Part shown: piece by piece, positions 7,779 through 15,370 of the stretch | How the letters are laid out: each line of letters begins with the position of its first letter | Numbering within the stretch: position 1 is the first letter of the stretch | Position numbers and translations under genes: made by a program | Source: CALLMM01 sp964429855 | GTDB lineage: Bacteria; Armatimonadota; Chthonomonadetes; Chthonomonadales; CAJBBX01 | DNA: 64,000 nt | Reading direction: 5' to 3' | Assembly: GCA_964429855.1 (NCBI GenBank) | Contig: CAYSDM010000005.1 | Location: 1-64,000, forward strand | Notes under the pieces: generated by a model | Seen by the model: only the letters and a program-made list of their open reading frames with translations | What the model was told of the DNA's origin: nothing | The model's database searches: none

Positions 7779-9542
7779 ATGGCTAATGAACCGTTCGCGG
7801 TAGGAATTGATCTTGGGACATCCACGTCGGAGATTTGCGTCTATCGCAATAACGAACCGATGATGGTACCTGATCCAGGAGCGCGCACGAAAAGCCCCAT
7901 AGTCCCGTCGCTGGTCGCCGTGAATCGTCGTGGCGAACTGGTTGTCGGCGAGGATGCGCGTCCCTATGTGGATCTACCGGGACGAGGGGTTCGAGAGGTA
8001 AAGCGGTTGATGGGAACCGGCGAACTGGTTACCCTGGGAGATCGCGACTGCCGACCGGAAGAGATATCTGCGCTCATCCTTCGCCGTCTGAAAGAGAACG
8101 CGGAAGAGGCTGTCGGTCAGCCGATCCTGGATGTGGTTCTCTCCGTTCCCGCCAATTTCCCGGACGCCGCCCGACAGGCGACACTGGAAGCTGGAAGGCT
8201 TGCCGGGCTGAATATCCTGCGCCTCATCAATGAGCCGACCGCCGCCGCCATGGCTTTCGGACATCGGCATATCGAGGTGGAGGGGCAGCTTGTCGTCTTC
8301 GACTTTGGCGGGGGAACGCTGGATATCACCGTTCTGGAGATGATTGCCGGGGTGCTGGATGTGAAGTCCAGTTTTGGCAATACGCGCCTGGGCGGAAAAG
8401 ATTTCGACGATGTGATGGTGAACCTGATCCTGCGGAAGTTTCAGGAGGAGCATCGCGTTCATCTACAGCAGGAACGCTGCCGGCAGACTCTCAAAGCCCC
8501 GGCCGAACTGGCGAAGATCGCGCTCTCCAACTCCAGTTCCTATCTGGTGGTTGTACCGAACTTCACGGTCCGAGACGGTATCCCGATTGATCTGGAAGTG
8601 GAGGTCACGCGAGAGGAGTATAATCACGCCTGCGCTCATCTGCTGGAAGCGGCGCGCGCCTGCGTTCGACAGGCGCTCAATGCCAAGCAGCTTCTCCCGG
8701 AGATGATTGACAAGGTGCTGCTGGTCGGCGGAACGACCTACATCCCTGCCGTTCGCCAGCTTGTTGCCGAGATGTTCAGCCGGGAACCGCGCTCGGAGGT
8801 CAATCCTGATCTGGCGGTGGCGATGGGCGCATCGGTGCAGGCGGCGATCATCAAGGAGTTGATTGATCCGGGCCAGGGTGATCTCATCGTTACGGATGTC
8901 AGCCCGTTTGGGTTGGGCATTGATGTGGTCAGCAATGTCGGAGGTCAGATGATGCTGCTTTATGAGCCGCTGATCCTACCCAATACGACCATTCCCTTTA
9001 CCGTCAAGCGCAGTTATCGGCTGCTCTCCGGGTCGCAGGGCGAGGCAGAGATCAGTCTCTATCAAGATCACACCGGCAAGGCGCGTCTGCCGGAAGAGGC
9101 GATCTTCACCGGCATCAAGGGGAGCATCACGGACATCCCGCCGTCGCCGAACGGTGAGCCGCATGAGGTCGAGATTGAGTTCTCTTACGATACCAACGGT
9201 CTGGCGAAGTTGACGGCAAAGATTCATGCCACCGGTCAGAAGATCGAGTTTCACTATCAGCCCTCTGCGCAGCGACTCTCCGATGAAGAGAAGGAGGAGG
9301 CGTTTCAGAATGTCCGAGACCTCTGGAAGCAGAGCGCGCGCGCGAAAGAGTATGACACTCTGATTACCAAAGCCGATAGGCTGATGGGGAGCGTGCCGGA
9401 CGTAGATAAACGCCAGCAGCTAACGCTGGCGGTCAGCGATCTGAAGATGGCGCTGGTCTCCAATAACGATACCGATATCTCCCGTGCAGGAGACAAACTG
9501 GTGGATTTGCTGTTTGAGATCGAAGACATTCTGGGGAGATAG
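7779..9542 (+). CDS. DnaK-like (Hsp70 family) chaperone
   Basis: At 587 residues it is shorter than DnaK (about 640), nearer to the accessory Hsp70s such as HscC. The nucleotide-binding domain (about 1-370) shows phosphate-1 G-I-D-L-G-T-S-T, the conserved N-E-P-T-A-A-A, phosphate-2 D-F-G-G-G-T-L-D-I-T and the adenosine motif L-V-G-G-T-T-Y-I-P. The linker region reads V-S-P-F-G-L-G-I rather than the classical D-V-T-P-L-S-L-G-I. A beta substrate-binding domain follows, then a short helical lid; there is no DnaK-type C-terminal tail. It lies between a GrpE-like membrane protein and a J-domain protein (gap of 3 bases to the latter), so it is probably the ATPase of a dedicated chaperone machine and not the housekeeping DnaK. 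Confidence 0.93.
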   Translation: MANEPFAVGIDLGTSTSEICVYRNNEPMMVPDPGARTKSPIVPSLVAVNRRGELVVGEDARPYVDLPGRGVREVKRLMGTGELVTLGDRDCRPEEISALILRRLKENAEEAVGQPILDVVLSVPANFPDAARQATLEAGRLAGLNILRLINEPTAAAMAFGHRHIEVEGQLVVFDFGGGTLDITVLEMIAGVLDVKSSFGNTRLGGKDFDDVMVNLILRKFQEEHRVHLQQERCRQTLKAPAELAKIALSNSSSYLVVVPNFTVRDGIPIDLEVEVTREEYNHACAHLLEAARACVRQALNAKQLLPEMIDKVLLVGGTTYIPAVRQLVAEMFSREPRSEVNPDLAVAMGASVQAAIIKELIDPGQGDLIVTDVSPFGLGIDVVSNVGGQMMLLYEPLILPNTTIPFTVKRSYRLLSGSQGEAEISLYQDHTGKARLPEEAIFTGIKGSITDIPPSPNGEPHEVEIEFSYDTNGLAKLTAKIHATGQKIEFHYQPSAQRLSDEEKEEAFQNVRDLWKQSARAKEYDTLITKADRLMGSVPDVDKRQQLTLAVSDLKMALVSNNDTDISRAGDKLVDLLFEIEDILGR

Positions 9543-9545
9543 CTC

Positions 9546-11036
9546 GTGTCAGTAGATCATTATGAGACACTGGGAGTCTCGGAAGAGGCGAGTCAGGAGG
9601 AGATTAAACGCGCCTACTATCGCCTCGTGCGTCAGTATCCCCCGGAAAAAGAGCCGGAGAAGTTTAAGGTCATTCGCGAAGCGTATGAGACGCTCTCAGA
9701 CCCGAAAGCGCGTGATAACTATAACGCCATGCAGCGACATGGCGAAGAGGTTCGCCGCCTTTTCGGGGAGGCGGAAACCCTGATGTCGGAGGATCGCTGG
9801 GAGGAGGCGCAGCGTCCGCTGAAGCGAATCCTGCTCGTGATGCCAACGGCGGACGCCGCGCTCAACAGCCTGGGAATCTGCTACCTGAACCTGGCAGACT
9901 GGGATAATTCGATCAAAGTCTATGATAAACTGACCACGCGCTCACCGGATGTTCCTGTCTATTGGTCTAACTACGGTATGGCTTATTACGAGCAGACCGG
10001 GGACATGAGCGACCAGGACAATCGCAAAAGTCAGTTACTCAATAACGCTCGCGCTAAATTTATACGGGCGCGCGATCTGGAGCCTTATAACGTACAGCAC
10101 TACATCTCCCTCTCTCGCGCCTATGTGCGTGAAAAAGACTATTCACAGGCGGAATACTGGTTGGAGCAGGGCATCGGCGCAGATGGGAAAACCGATACCA
10201 GCGACTTTGAGATTCTTTTTGAGCTTTGCATCGTCTATCTCTACGCCGGGAAACTAAACCATATCGCGCAGACTGCCAGCCGAATCATTGCGCTGGTCTC
10301 TCCAGGCGACGATGAGTTTCGCAAGTATGCCTCGGCGCGTTTCGGGGTGCTGGGACATGAACTTTTTCAACTACGCGCCTTTCGCGAGGCGCTGACATTT
10401 CTCAACGCCAGCGAGCGCTTCGATCCCGGCAACACGGATCTGCGCGAGTTTGCCCAATCGGTCCGCGCGATCATGGATGCGCGGGATCAGTTCGACCGGC
10501 TGAAGAACGATCCGCAGATATGCGGACCGGTGAAAGCCTTCTGCGCCTACTATGTCGCCGGCAACAGCGGCGAGTTTGAGGATGAGACGCAGGAGGAGAC
10601 GGATCGAATCTTCGGGGATGTGGTGCGTGGACTGGATTCTGTTCATCCCACTCAGGTTCTCAGTTCCGTGGTGCGTGTGAGAACCTACTACCCTGCGATC
10701 TACAGTATCAATGCGAACGCCTTTGGCGAAGTGGAGCGGGTTGCGGTCGAGTCCTCTGCGCGCAGCGGGGTTTCGCCCGGCGGAACGGGAGGGAAAAGCG
10801 GCTGCTTCGTGGTGACCGCGACTTTTGGCACTCCCTACGCGCCGCAGGTCGCTCACTTTCGGCGGTTCCGAGATGACTTCCTGCTGCCTCATCCTTTCGG
10901 CAGAGCCTTTATCCGACTGTATTATCGCTGGGGTCCCGGTTTCGCCTCCCTTGTCCGCAGGCATCCGCGTTTAAGACTCGCGGTTGCCTGCGCGCTGGGA
11001 TATCTGATAAAATACCTTCCGAAGAGAGCAGAGTAG
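9546..11036 (+). CDS. J-domain / TPR protein with C-terminal CFI-box
   Basis: A 496-residue protein starting with GTG, 3 bases after the dnaK-like stop. Residues 1-62 are a J-domain (Y-E-T-L-G-V, then E-E-I-K-R-A-Y-Y, F-K-V-I-R-E-A-Y-E-T-L-S-D), but the normally invariant HPD triplet reads Pro32-Pro33-Glu34. Residues about 70-330 hold TPR-like helical repeats, including one reading A-A-L-N-S-L-G-I-C-Y-L-N-L-A-D-W. The C-terminal 80 residues carry the motif C-F-V-V-T-A-T-F-G-T-P-Y-A-P followed by R-R-F-R-D-D-F-L-L-P, typical of the CFI-box C-terminal domain of unknown function. It is presumably the co-chaperone of the adjacent Hsp70. The missing HPD suggests a changed or regulatory way of contacting it. 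Confidence 0.85.
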   Translation: MSVDHYETLGVSEEASQEEIKRAYYRLVRQYPPEKEPEKFKVIREAYETLSDPKARDNYNAMQRHGEEVRRLFGEAETLMSEDRWEEAQRPLKRILLVMPTADAALNSLGICYLNLADWDNSIKVYDKLTTRSPDVPVYWSNYGMAYYEQTGDMSDQDNRKSQLLNNARAKFIRARDLEPYNVQHYISLSRAYVREKDYSQAEYWLEQGIGADGKTDTSDFEILFELCIVYLYAGKLNHIAQTASRIIALVSPGDDEFRKYASARFGVLGHELFQLRAFREALTFLNASERFDPGNTDLREFAQSVRAIMDARDQFDRLKNDPQICGPVKAFCAYYVAGNSGEFEDETQEETDRIFGDVVRGLDSVHPTQVLSSVVRVRTYYPAIYSINANAFGEVERVAVESSARSGVSPGGTGGKSGCFVVTATFGTPYAPQVAHFRRFRDDFLLPHPFGRAFIRLYYRWGPGFASLVRRHPRLRLAVACALGYLIKYLPKRAE

Positions 11037-11042
11037 ATTACC

Positions 11043-11495
11043 ATGAGCGAAGAGAAACACTATTTTCAGTTAAAAAGCGTCTGGACGGGCAACAGCGATG
11101 GCGACGGAAAAATCATCGCGGATGCCGGTACCGTAGAATATGGCGTACCGGAGTCATTGGGGGGGAAAGCCGGTCGAAGCAATCCAGAGGAGATGCTTCT
11201 CGCCGCCGTCACCTCCTGTTTCAGCATCACGTTCGCACTGCTTGCGGAGCGTCGTCGTCTGCCGGTTACGGAGATTCATGTGGAAGCAACAGGAGAGGTG
11301 GAACGTCAGCCGGATCGTACTCTGAAATTCACCACGATTCGCCTGCATACGAAAATTCGCATGGAAGGCGAAGATACGACACAACAGAATGCGGTTCTGG
11401 AAGCGGCACATCGGGCGGAGAAATACTGCCTCATCTCCAGAGCTTTGCAGGGCAATGTAGAGATATCCGTCGAGCCGGAGTTGATCTCAGACTAG
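11043..11495 (+). CDS. OsmC/Ohr family peroxidase
   Basis: A 150-residue OsmC-fold protein. The two redox cysteines are Cys59 (in A-V-T-S-C-F) and Cys129 (in E-K-Y-C-L-I-S), spaced as in thiol peroxidases that reduce organic hydroperoxides. The N-terminal strand-rich half and the helix E-E-M-L-L-A-A-V-T-S-C are characteristic. It begins 6 bases after the J-domain gene and is probably in the same transcript, which would link oxidative-stress protection to the chaperone trio. Whether it belongs to the OsmC or Ohr branch cannot be settled by eye. Confidence 0.9.
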   Translation: MSEEKHYFQLKSVWTGNSDGDGKIIADAGTVEYGVPESLGGKAGRSNPEEMLLAAVTSCFSITFALLAERRRLPVTEIHVEATGEVERQPDRTLKFTTIRLHTKIRMEGEDTTQQNAVLEAAHRAEKYCLISRALQGNVEISVEPELISD

Positions 11496-11512
11496 ATAAG
11501 AGAGATAAGTTC

Positions 11513-11536
11513 GGATGCCGGGACGGAACGGCATCC
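11513..11536 (+). terminator. Hairpin after the osmC-like gene
   Basis: An 8-bp stem GGATGCCG / CGGCATCC with an 8-base loop lies 17 bases after the stop. There is no T run immediately after it, so terminator function is uncertain. Confidence 0.4.
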
Positions 11537-11567
11537 ACCACTTTCGTCAACGGAGGCACGCTGGACA

Positions 11568-12407
11568 TTGAAACTGGGAATTATGCTGGCGGGCCGACGC
11601 CCGGAAGATATTTCGCAGCGTCTTTCGCAGGCGCGTGAAGCCGGTTTCTCGCTCTGTCAGTTGAACCTGATGCAGACGGGTTATACACGCGCTGATCTGA
11701 TCGCCATCGCGGAAGCCCTCGATGAGTATGGCGTTCGCCCGGTCTCCATCGGCTGCTACCTCAATCCGCTTCGCCCGGATGACACCCGCTTTATGGGCGT
11801 GTGCCGCGCAGACCTCGATACACTTCTGCATTCGCTGGAGATGGTCGGGGCGCGCCGGGTGGTGATGTTTAGCGGAAGCTACGGCGAGTCGCTCTACGAT
11901 GTGAATGAGCAGAACGCCTCGGATGAGGCGTTAGCTGCGCTTCGCGGTTTTCTGGGCGATGTGGTCCGAAATACGCGCGCTCGAAACTACTACCTCATTC
12001 TGGAGCCCTGGCGCTCCCATGTGCTATATACTCCGCAGCGCTGTAATGCCCTGTTTCGCAGTCTGGATCCGGCGGTTCAGCAACGCGTTCGTTTTGTGCT
12101 GGACGGAGTCAGTTTCCTCACGCATGAAAGCTATCCTGAACGGGATGCGCGTGTGGAGGCGGTCTGTCGCTCTCTGGGAGAACATGCTGGCGTAGTCCAT
12201 CTTCGAGACTGCGTGATGCCGCCGGATGGCGAAGAGATGATGCCCGGACCCGGGATGGGAACGCTGGACTATCCGGCATACCTGAAGGCTATCTTTGAAA
12301 ATGCGGCTCCCGATGCGACGGCGATTGCCCGCAATATTCCCGCAGCCGAGTTTGCCGCTATTCGCGACTATCTTCTTCGATCAAGCGACCGATGGGAGCT
12401 TGCCTAG
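11568..12407 (+). CDS. Sugar phosphate isomerase/epimerase (xylose-isomerase-like TIM barrel)
   Basis: A 279-residue protein of the AP-endonuclease-2/xylose-isomerase TIM-barrel family, whose members isomerise or epimerise sugars with a bound divalent metal. The start is TTG at 11568, because its first codons encode the first barrel strand (K-L-G-I-M-L); GGAGG lies 11 bases before it. An ATG at 11583 would cut into that strand. Candidate metal ligands are the Glu in Y-L-I-L-E-P, the Asp in V-L-D-G-V-S and the His in V-V-H-L-R-D. It precedes tpiA by 44 bases. The substrate is not predictable from sequence. Confidence 0.8.
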   Translation: MKLGIMLAGRRPEDISQRLSQAREAGFSLCQLNLMQTGYTRADLIAIAEALDEYGVRPVSIGCYLNPLRPDDTRFMGVCRADLDTLLHSLEMVGARRVVMFSGSYGESLYDVNEQNASDEALAALRGFLGDVVRNTRARNYYLILEPWRSHVLYTPQRCNALFRSLDPAVQQRVRFVLDGVSFLTHESYPERDARVEAVCRSLGEHAGVVHLRDCVMPPDGEEMMPGPGMGTLDYPAYLKAIFENAAPDATAIARNIPAAEFAAIRDYLLRSSDRWELA

Positions 12408-12451
12408 AAGAGAACAAAACCGAACACGGTTGATATAGAAGGAGTAACACC

Positions 12452-13255
12452 ATGCGTCGTAAGATCATTGCCGGAAACTGGAAAATGCACAAGACGACGG
12501 CGGAAGCGGTCGCCTTTATTCATGAGATAACGCCTCTGGTACAGGACAGATCGGATGTGGAGGTGATTCTTTGCGCACCCTATGTCGCGCTCTACCCGAT
12601 GCGGGATGCGCTGGCAGGCTCCTCAATACTGCTGGGAGCGCAGGATGTCTTCTGGAAGACGAAGGGAGCCTATACCGGACAGATTGCGCCGGGAATGCTG
12701 ACCGACGTGGGGGTCTCTTATGTGATCGTGGGGCACTCGGAGACACGCGGACGTTTCGGTGTGCCGGAACCCGATTTCGACGAGACGATCCTTCAGCACT
12801 TTGGAGAGACGGACGCCAGCGTAAACCGGAAACTGAAGGCGGCGTTCGAAGGAGGAATGACCCCGATCTGCTGTGTGGGCGAAACCATCGTGGAGCGAAA
12901 GGCCGGCCAGACCGATGCGGTCGTGTCCAGTCAAACGACGAAAGCGCTGGAGGGCGTCTCTGCAGATATGGCGGCGAAACTGGTCTTCGCCTATGAACCG
13001 GTCTGGGCGATAGGCACCGGCGAGGTCTGCGACTCTGAAGAGGCGAATCGGGTCTGCGGTTTGATCCGAAGCGCCGTAGAGAAGCTGTATGGCGCGGAGG
13101 TCGCGGCGCAGGCGCGGGTGCAGTATGGTGGCAGCGTAAAACCGGATAATGCTGCGGAACTGCTGGCAAAGGAGCATATTGACGGCGCGCTGGTCGGCGG
13201 CGCGAGTCTCAAACCCTCCGATCTGGCGGCGATTGTGCAGGCTAGTCCGATGTAG
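12452..13255 (+). CDS. tpiA: Triosephosphate isomerase
   Basis: A 267-residue enzyme interconverting dihydroxyacetone phosphate and glyceraldehyde 3-phosphate. The catalytic residues are all present: Asn9 and Lys11 in G-N-W-K-M, His95 in V-G-H-S-E and Glu182 in A-Y-E-P-V-W-A-I-G-T-G. It is about 15 residues longer than usual because of an insertion at about 104-119, just after H-S-E-T-R-G-R-F-G, in place of the short loop of typical enzymes. AAGGAG precedes the ATG. It ends at a strong bidirectional terminator. Confidence 0.97.
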   Translation: MRRKIIAGNWKMHKTTAEAVAFIHEITPLVQDRSDVEVILCAPYVALYPMRDALAGSSILLGAQDVFWKTKGAYTGQIAPGMLTDVGVSYVIVGHSETRGRFGVPEPDFDETILQHFGETDASVNRKLKAAFEGGMTPICCVGETIVERKAGQTDAVVSSQTTKALEGVSADMAAKLVFAYEPVWAIGTGEVCDSEEANRVCGLIRSAVEKLYGAEVAAQARVQYGGSVKPDNAAELLAKEHIDGALVGGASLKPSDLAAIVQASPM

Positions 13256-13280
13256 CCGCCGCCGTCTTGGCATGATAGGA

Positions 13281-13318
13281 GAGCGTCAGAACCGAGCGTT
13301 CTGACGCTCTTATTTTGT
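13281..13318. terminator. Bidirectional terminator between tpiA and the nine-gene cluster
   Basis: A perfect 12-bp stem GAGCGTCAGAAC / GTTCTGACGCTC with a 5-base loop is followed by TTATTTTG on the plus strand. It serves tpiA from the left. The stop codon of the convergent minus-strand gene overlaps its right edge (13310-13312), so it can also act on that transcript. Confidence 0.85.
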
Positions 13319-15370
13319 CAGGCAGGGGCGCAGGTAGATCGCCGCTCGATCCTCGGTGAATGTGGCGGTGCGGGTGAACAGACTGTGAAGGTAGATCGTC
13401 CCGGACTGCCTCTCTCTCCAACCTTTCAGCAGGAGCGCGCTCAGGGCAAGATAGGGAGAGGAATCCCAGCCATGTTCTTCGATCCATGTCGCGACGCGAC
13501 CTTGTGTCTCCTCTACGGGGATCAGCGGATAGGGAAAGGCGGCGGCAGAGGTAATCTCCTGAATTGCGCCGTTCACAGAGTCTATTCTCAGCGAGATGCC
13601 CGAACGGCTCTTTGCCGCCAGAGATTCGCGGAGAATGCCCGGAATCTCCGGACAGATTCGCTGCGCATCCCCCGGTAACTGCGTCAGAGAGAGCAGTTTA
13701 TCCGCTATATCGCGCCTCCAGCCCGCAAGCTCATAGTAGACCTTACAGCCATATTTTCCCTTCTGTCCAAATCCGAATCCGATCTCCTGCGGATATCCGG
13801 CAGTATCCAGTAGATCAAATGCTTGCGCCTGCTCTGGCGTAAAGGGGATGCCTGCGCATGCTAAAGCCTTTATCATGCGATCTCGACCTCCCCCGATCTC
13901 CTGATGCAGAAGGTTGAAGTAGACCTTGAGAATCGTCGTTTCCTCCGTGACATCCACTCCTCCCCAGAGAATGAAACGCAGTCCGTCAGGCAGCTGGTCA
14001 TCCGCCGGTATGAGAAAGGGGAATGCTGGTCGGATTCGTTCCCAGGAGTCCTGATATCCAGACCACAGTGCGATACGCTCCACTGTTTTCAACGCGGATC
14101 GCGCGCGTTCGCAGACGTTATGAAAAGGGCTGGCGATCTCTGCGGCGAGACGCAGGACAGGAAGGCTCTTTTCTACGACAGCTACCGAGAACTCCAGAGG
14201 CATACCTCCCGACAGGCATGAAAGCTGAGGAGAGGGATAGGGGCACGGGGCAGCAAGACTACCGCGGGTCAGTCGCTGAAACAGCTTCACTGCCTGTTTC
14301 GATGCTTTTGAGGTCAGTCCGAGTTGTGAGGCAGCTTCATGCACCAGCCGATCCGCATCTACCCCGATGTCGGAGCGACGGCGCGGAGCTTTTCTGCCAC
14401 GTATGAGAATGGTCCTGAGCACAGACAGGCGGGAGGCTTTCGCGAAAGCAGACAGAACGCTGGCAGTGGTGAAAAGGCGGCGCGAATCTTCCGATAGAAC
14501 CGGTTTTCTACCTGTTCGATCCGATTGGGAGGGGGGAACGTAGAGAATTTTCGCGGTTTTCCAGCCCCCATCAGACTCCTGATCCTCTGACAGCGCGCGC
14601 AGCGATTCATGAAGCTGCTTCTGCAAGATCGAGGAATAGAAAGGCTGTGCATTCCACCGACAGAGATCGGCGCGAATGCTCCATGCCAGATCGAAGGGAC
14701 AGTCTGCCGGAACACTGTCTGAAACAGGAAAGCGAATCGGCGGATACCCTGCCTTCTCCCACGCCTCCAGGCAGAGGCCCGTCGTATAGTGGTGTGTTCG
14801 CCACCAGAAACCAGTCCAGATTCCGCTCTCCTCCTGTAAGGGATGGAGCATTCGCTCCCAGGCTTCCTTCAGTTCGGTCTGAGAGAACTCCCCGGCATCA
14901 TAGAGCGCATTCAGTACGCTTGCGGTAATGTCCGGGCTGGCTTTTGTCCATAGATGATCGGGGTTGGAGATGCGATAGGTGCGATATCCGCGCGCATCTT
15001 CCCTGTGAAGATGCAGAAAGCGGAGAGCATCCTCCGGCGCTCCCATTCCGAGCCGACATAGGAGCGTAACGGCGAAGGCAGTCGAATCGGCGTCGGGGGG
15101 AACGGAGCCGTTATATCCCCAGCCTCCATTCAATCGCTGATGTTTTAGAAGCCATGAGGCTGCCTGAATCACGGCGTTTGAGGCGCGTTTCGCGAGTGTG
15201 GAAGGGAGTTTCTGTGTCTGGACTGCGTCCAGAAGCGAGATGGCCACGAAGGCGGTTGCCCAGGCGTCAGAGGTTCCGACGGGCAGCCAGAAATCGGTCC
15301 AACTGCCCGTCGGATGCTGATTCCTCAATAGATAACGGACGGCGTGTGAAAGAGGATCGTTAGTCGCCAT
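13310..15370 (-). CDS. Terpene-cyclase/prenyltransferase-repeat protein with unidentified C-terminal domain
   Basis: A 686-residue protein, the last gene of the minus-strand cluster. The first 330 or so residues show squalene-cyclase-type QW repeats (Q-H-P-T-G-S-W, Q-R-L-N-G-G-W-G-Y, Q-E-S-D-G-G-W) and an alpha-helical barrel pattern; D-A-D-S-T-A-F could correspond to the catalytic D-x-D-D-T-A of class II cyclases, but with Ser for the third Asp. The remaining half is different: it has repeated beta strands such as L-K-V-Y-F-N-L and C-K-V-Y-Y-E-L reminiscent of ABBA-type prenyltransferases. That resemblance is weak. Its ATG overlaps the end of the upstream gene by 11 bases, so translation is coupled. 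No signal peptide. The reaction is unknown. Confidence 0.7.
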   Translation of the reverse strand: MATNDPLSHAVRYLLRNQHPTGSWTDFWLPVGTSDAWATAFVAISLLDAVQTQKLPSTLAKRASNAVIQAASWLLKHQRLNGGWGYNGSVPPDADSTAFAVTLLCRLGMGAPEDALRFLHLHREDARGYRTYRISNPDHLWTKASPDITASVLNALYDAGEFSQTELKEAWERMLHPLQEESGIWTGFWWRTHHYTTGLCLEAWEKAGYPPIRFPVSDSVPADCPFDLAWSIRADLCRWNAQPFYSSILQKQLHESLRALSEDQESDGGWKTAKILYVPPSQSDRTGRKPVLSEDSRRLFTTASVLSAFAKASRLSVLRTILIRGRKAPRRRSDIGVDADRLVHEAASQLGLTSKASKQAVKLFQRLTRGSLAAPCPYPSPQLSCLSGGMPLEFSVAVVEKSLPVLRLAAEIASPFHNVCERARSALKTVERIALWSGYQDSWERIRPAFPFLIPADDQLPDGLRFILWGGVDVTEETTILKVYFNLLHQEIGGGRDRMIKALACAGIPFTPEQAQAFDLLDTAGYPQEIGFGFGQKGKYGCKVYYELAGWRRDIADKLLSLTQLPGDAQRICPEIPGILRESLAAKSRSGISLRIDSVNGAIQEITSAAAFPYPLIPVEETQGRVATWIEEHGWDSSPYLALSALLLKGWRERQSGTIYLHSLFTRTATFTEDRAAIYLRPCLTK

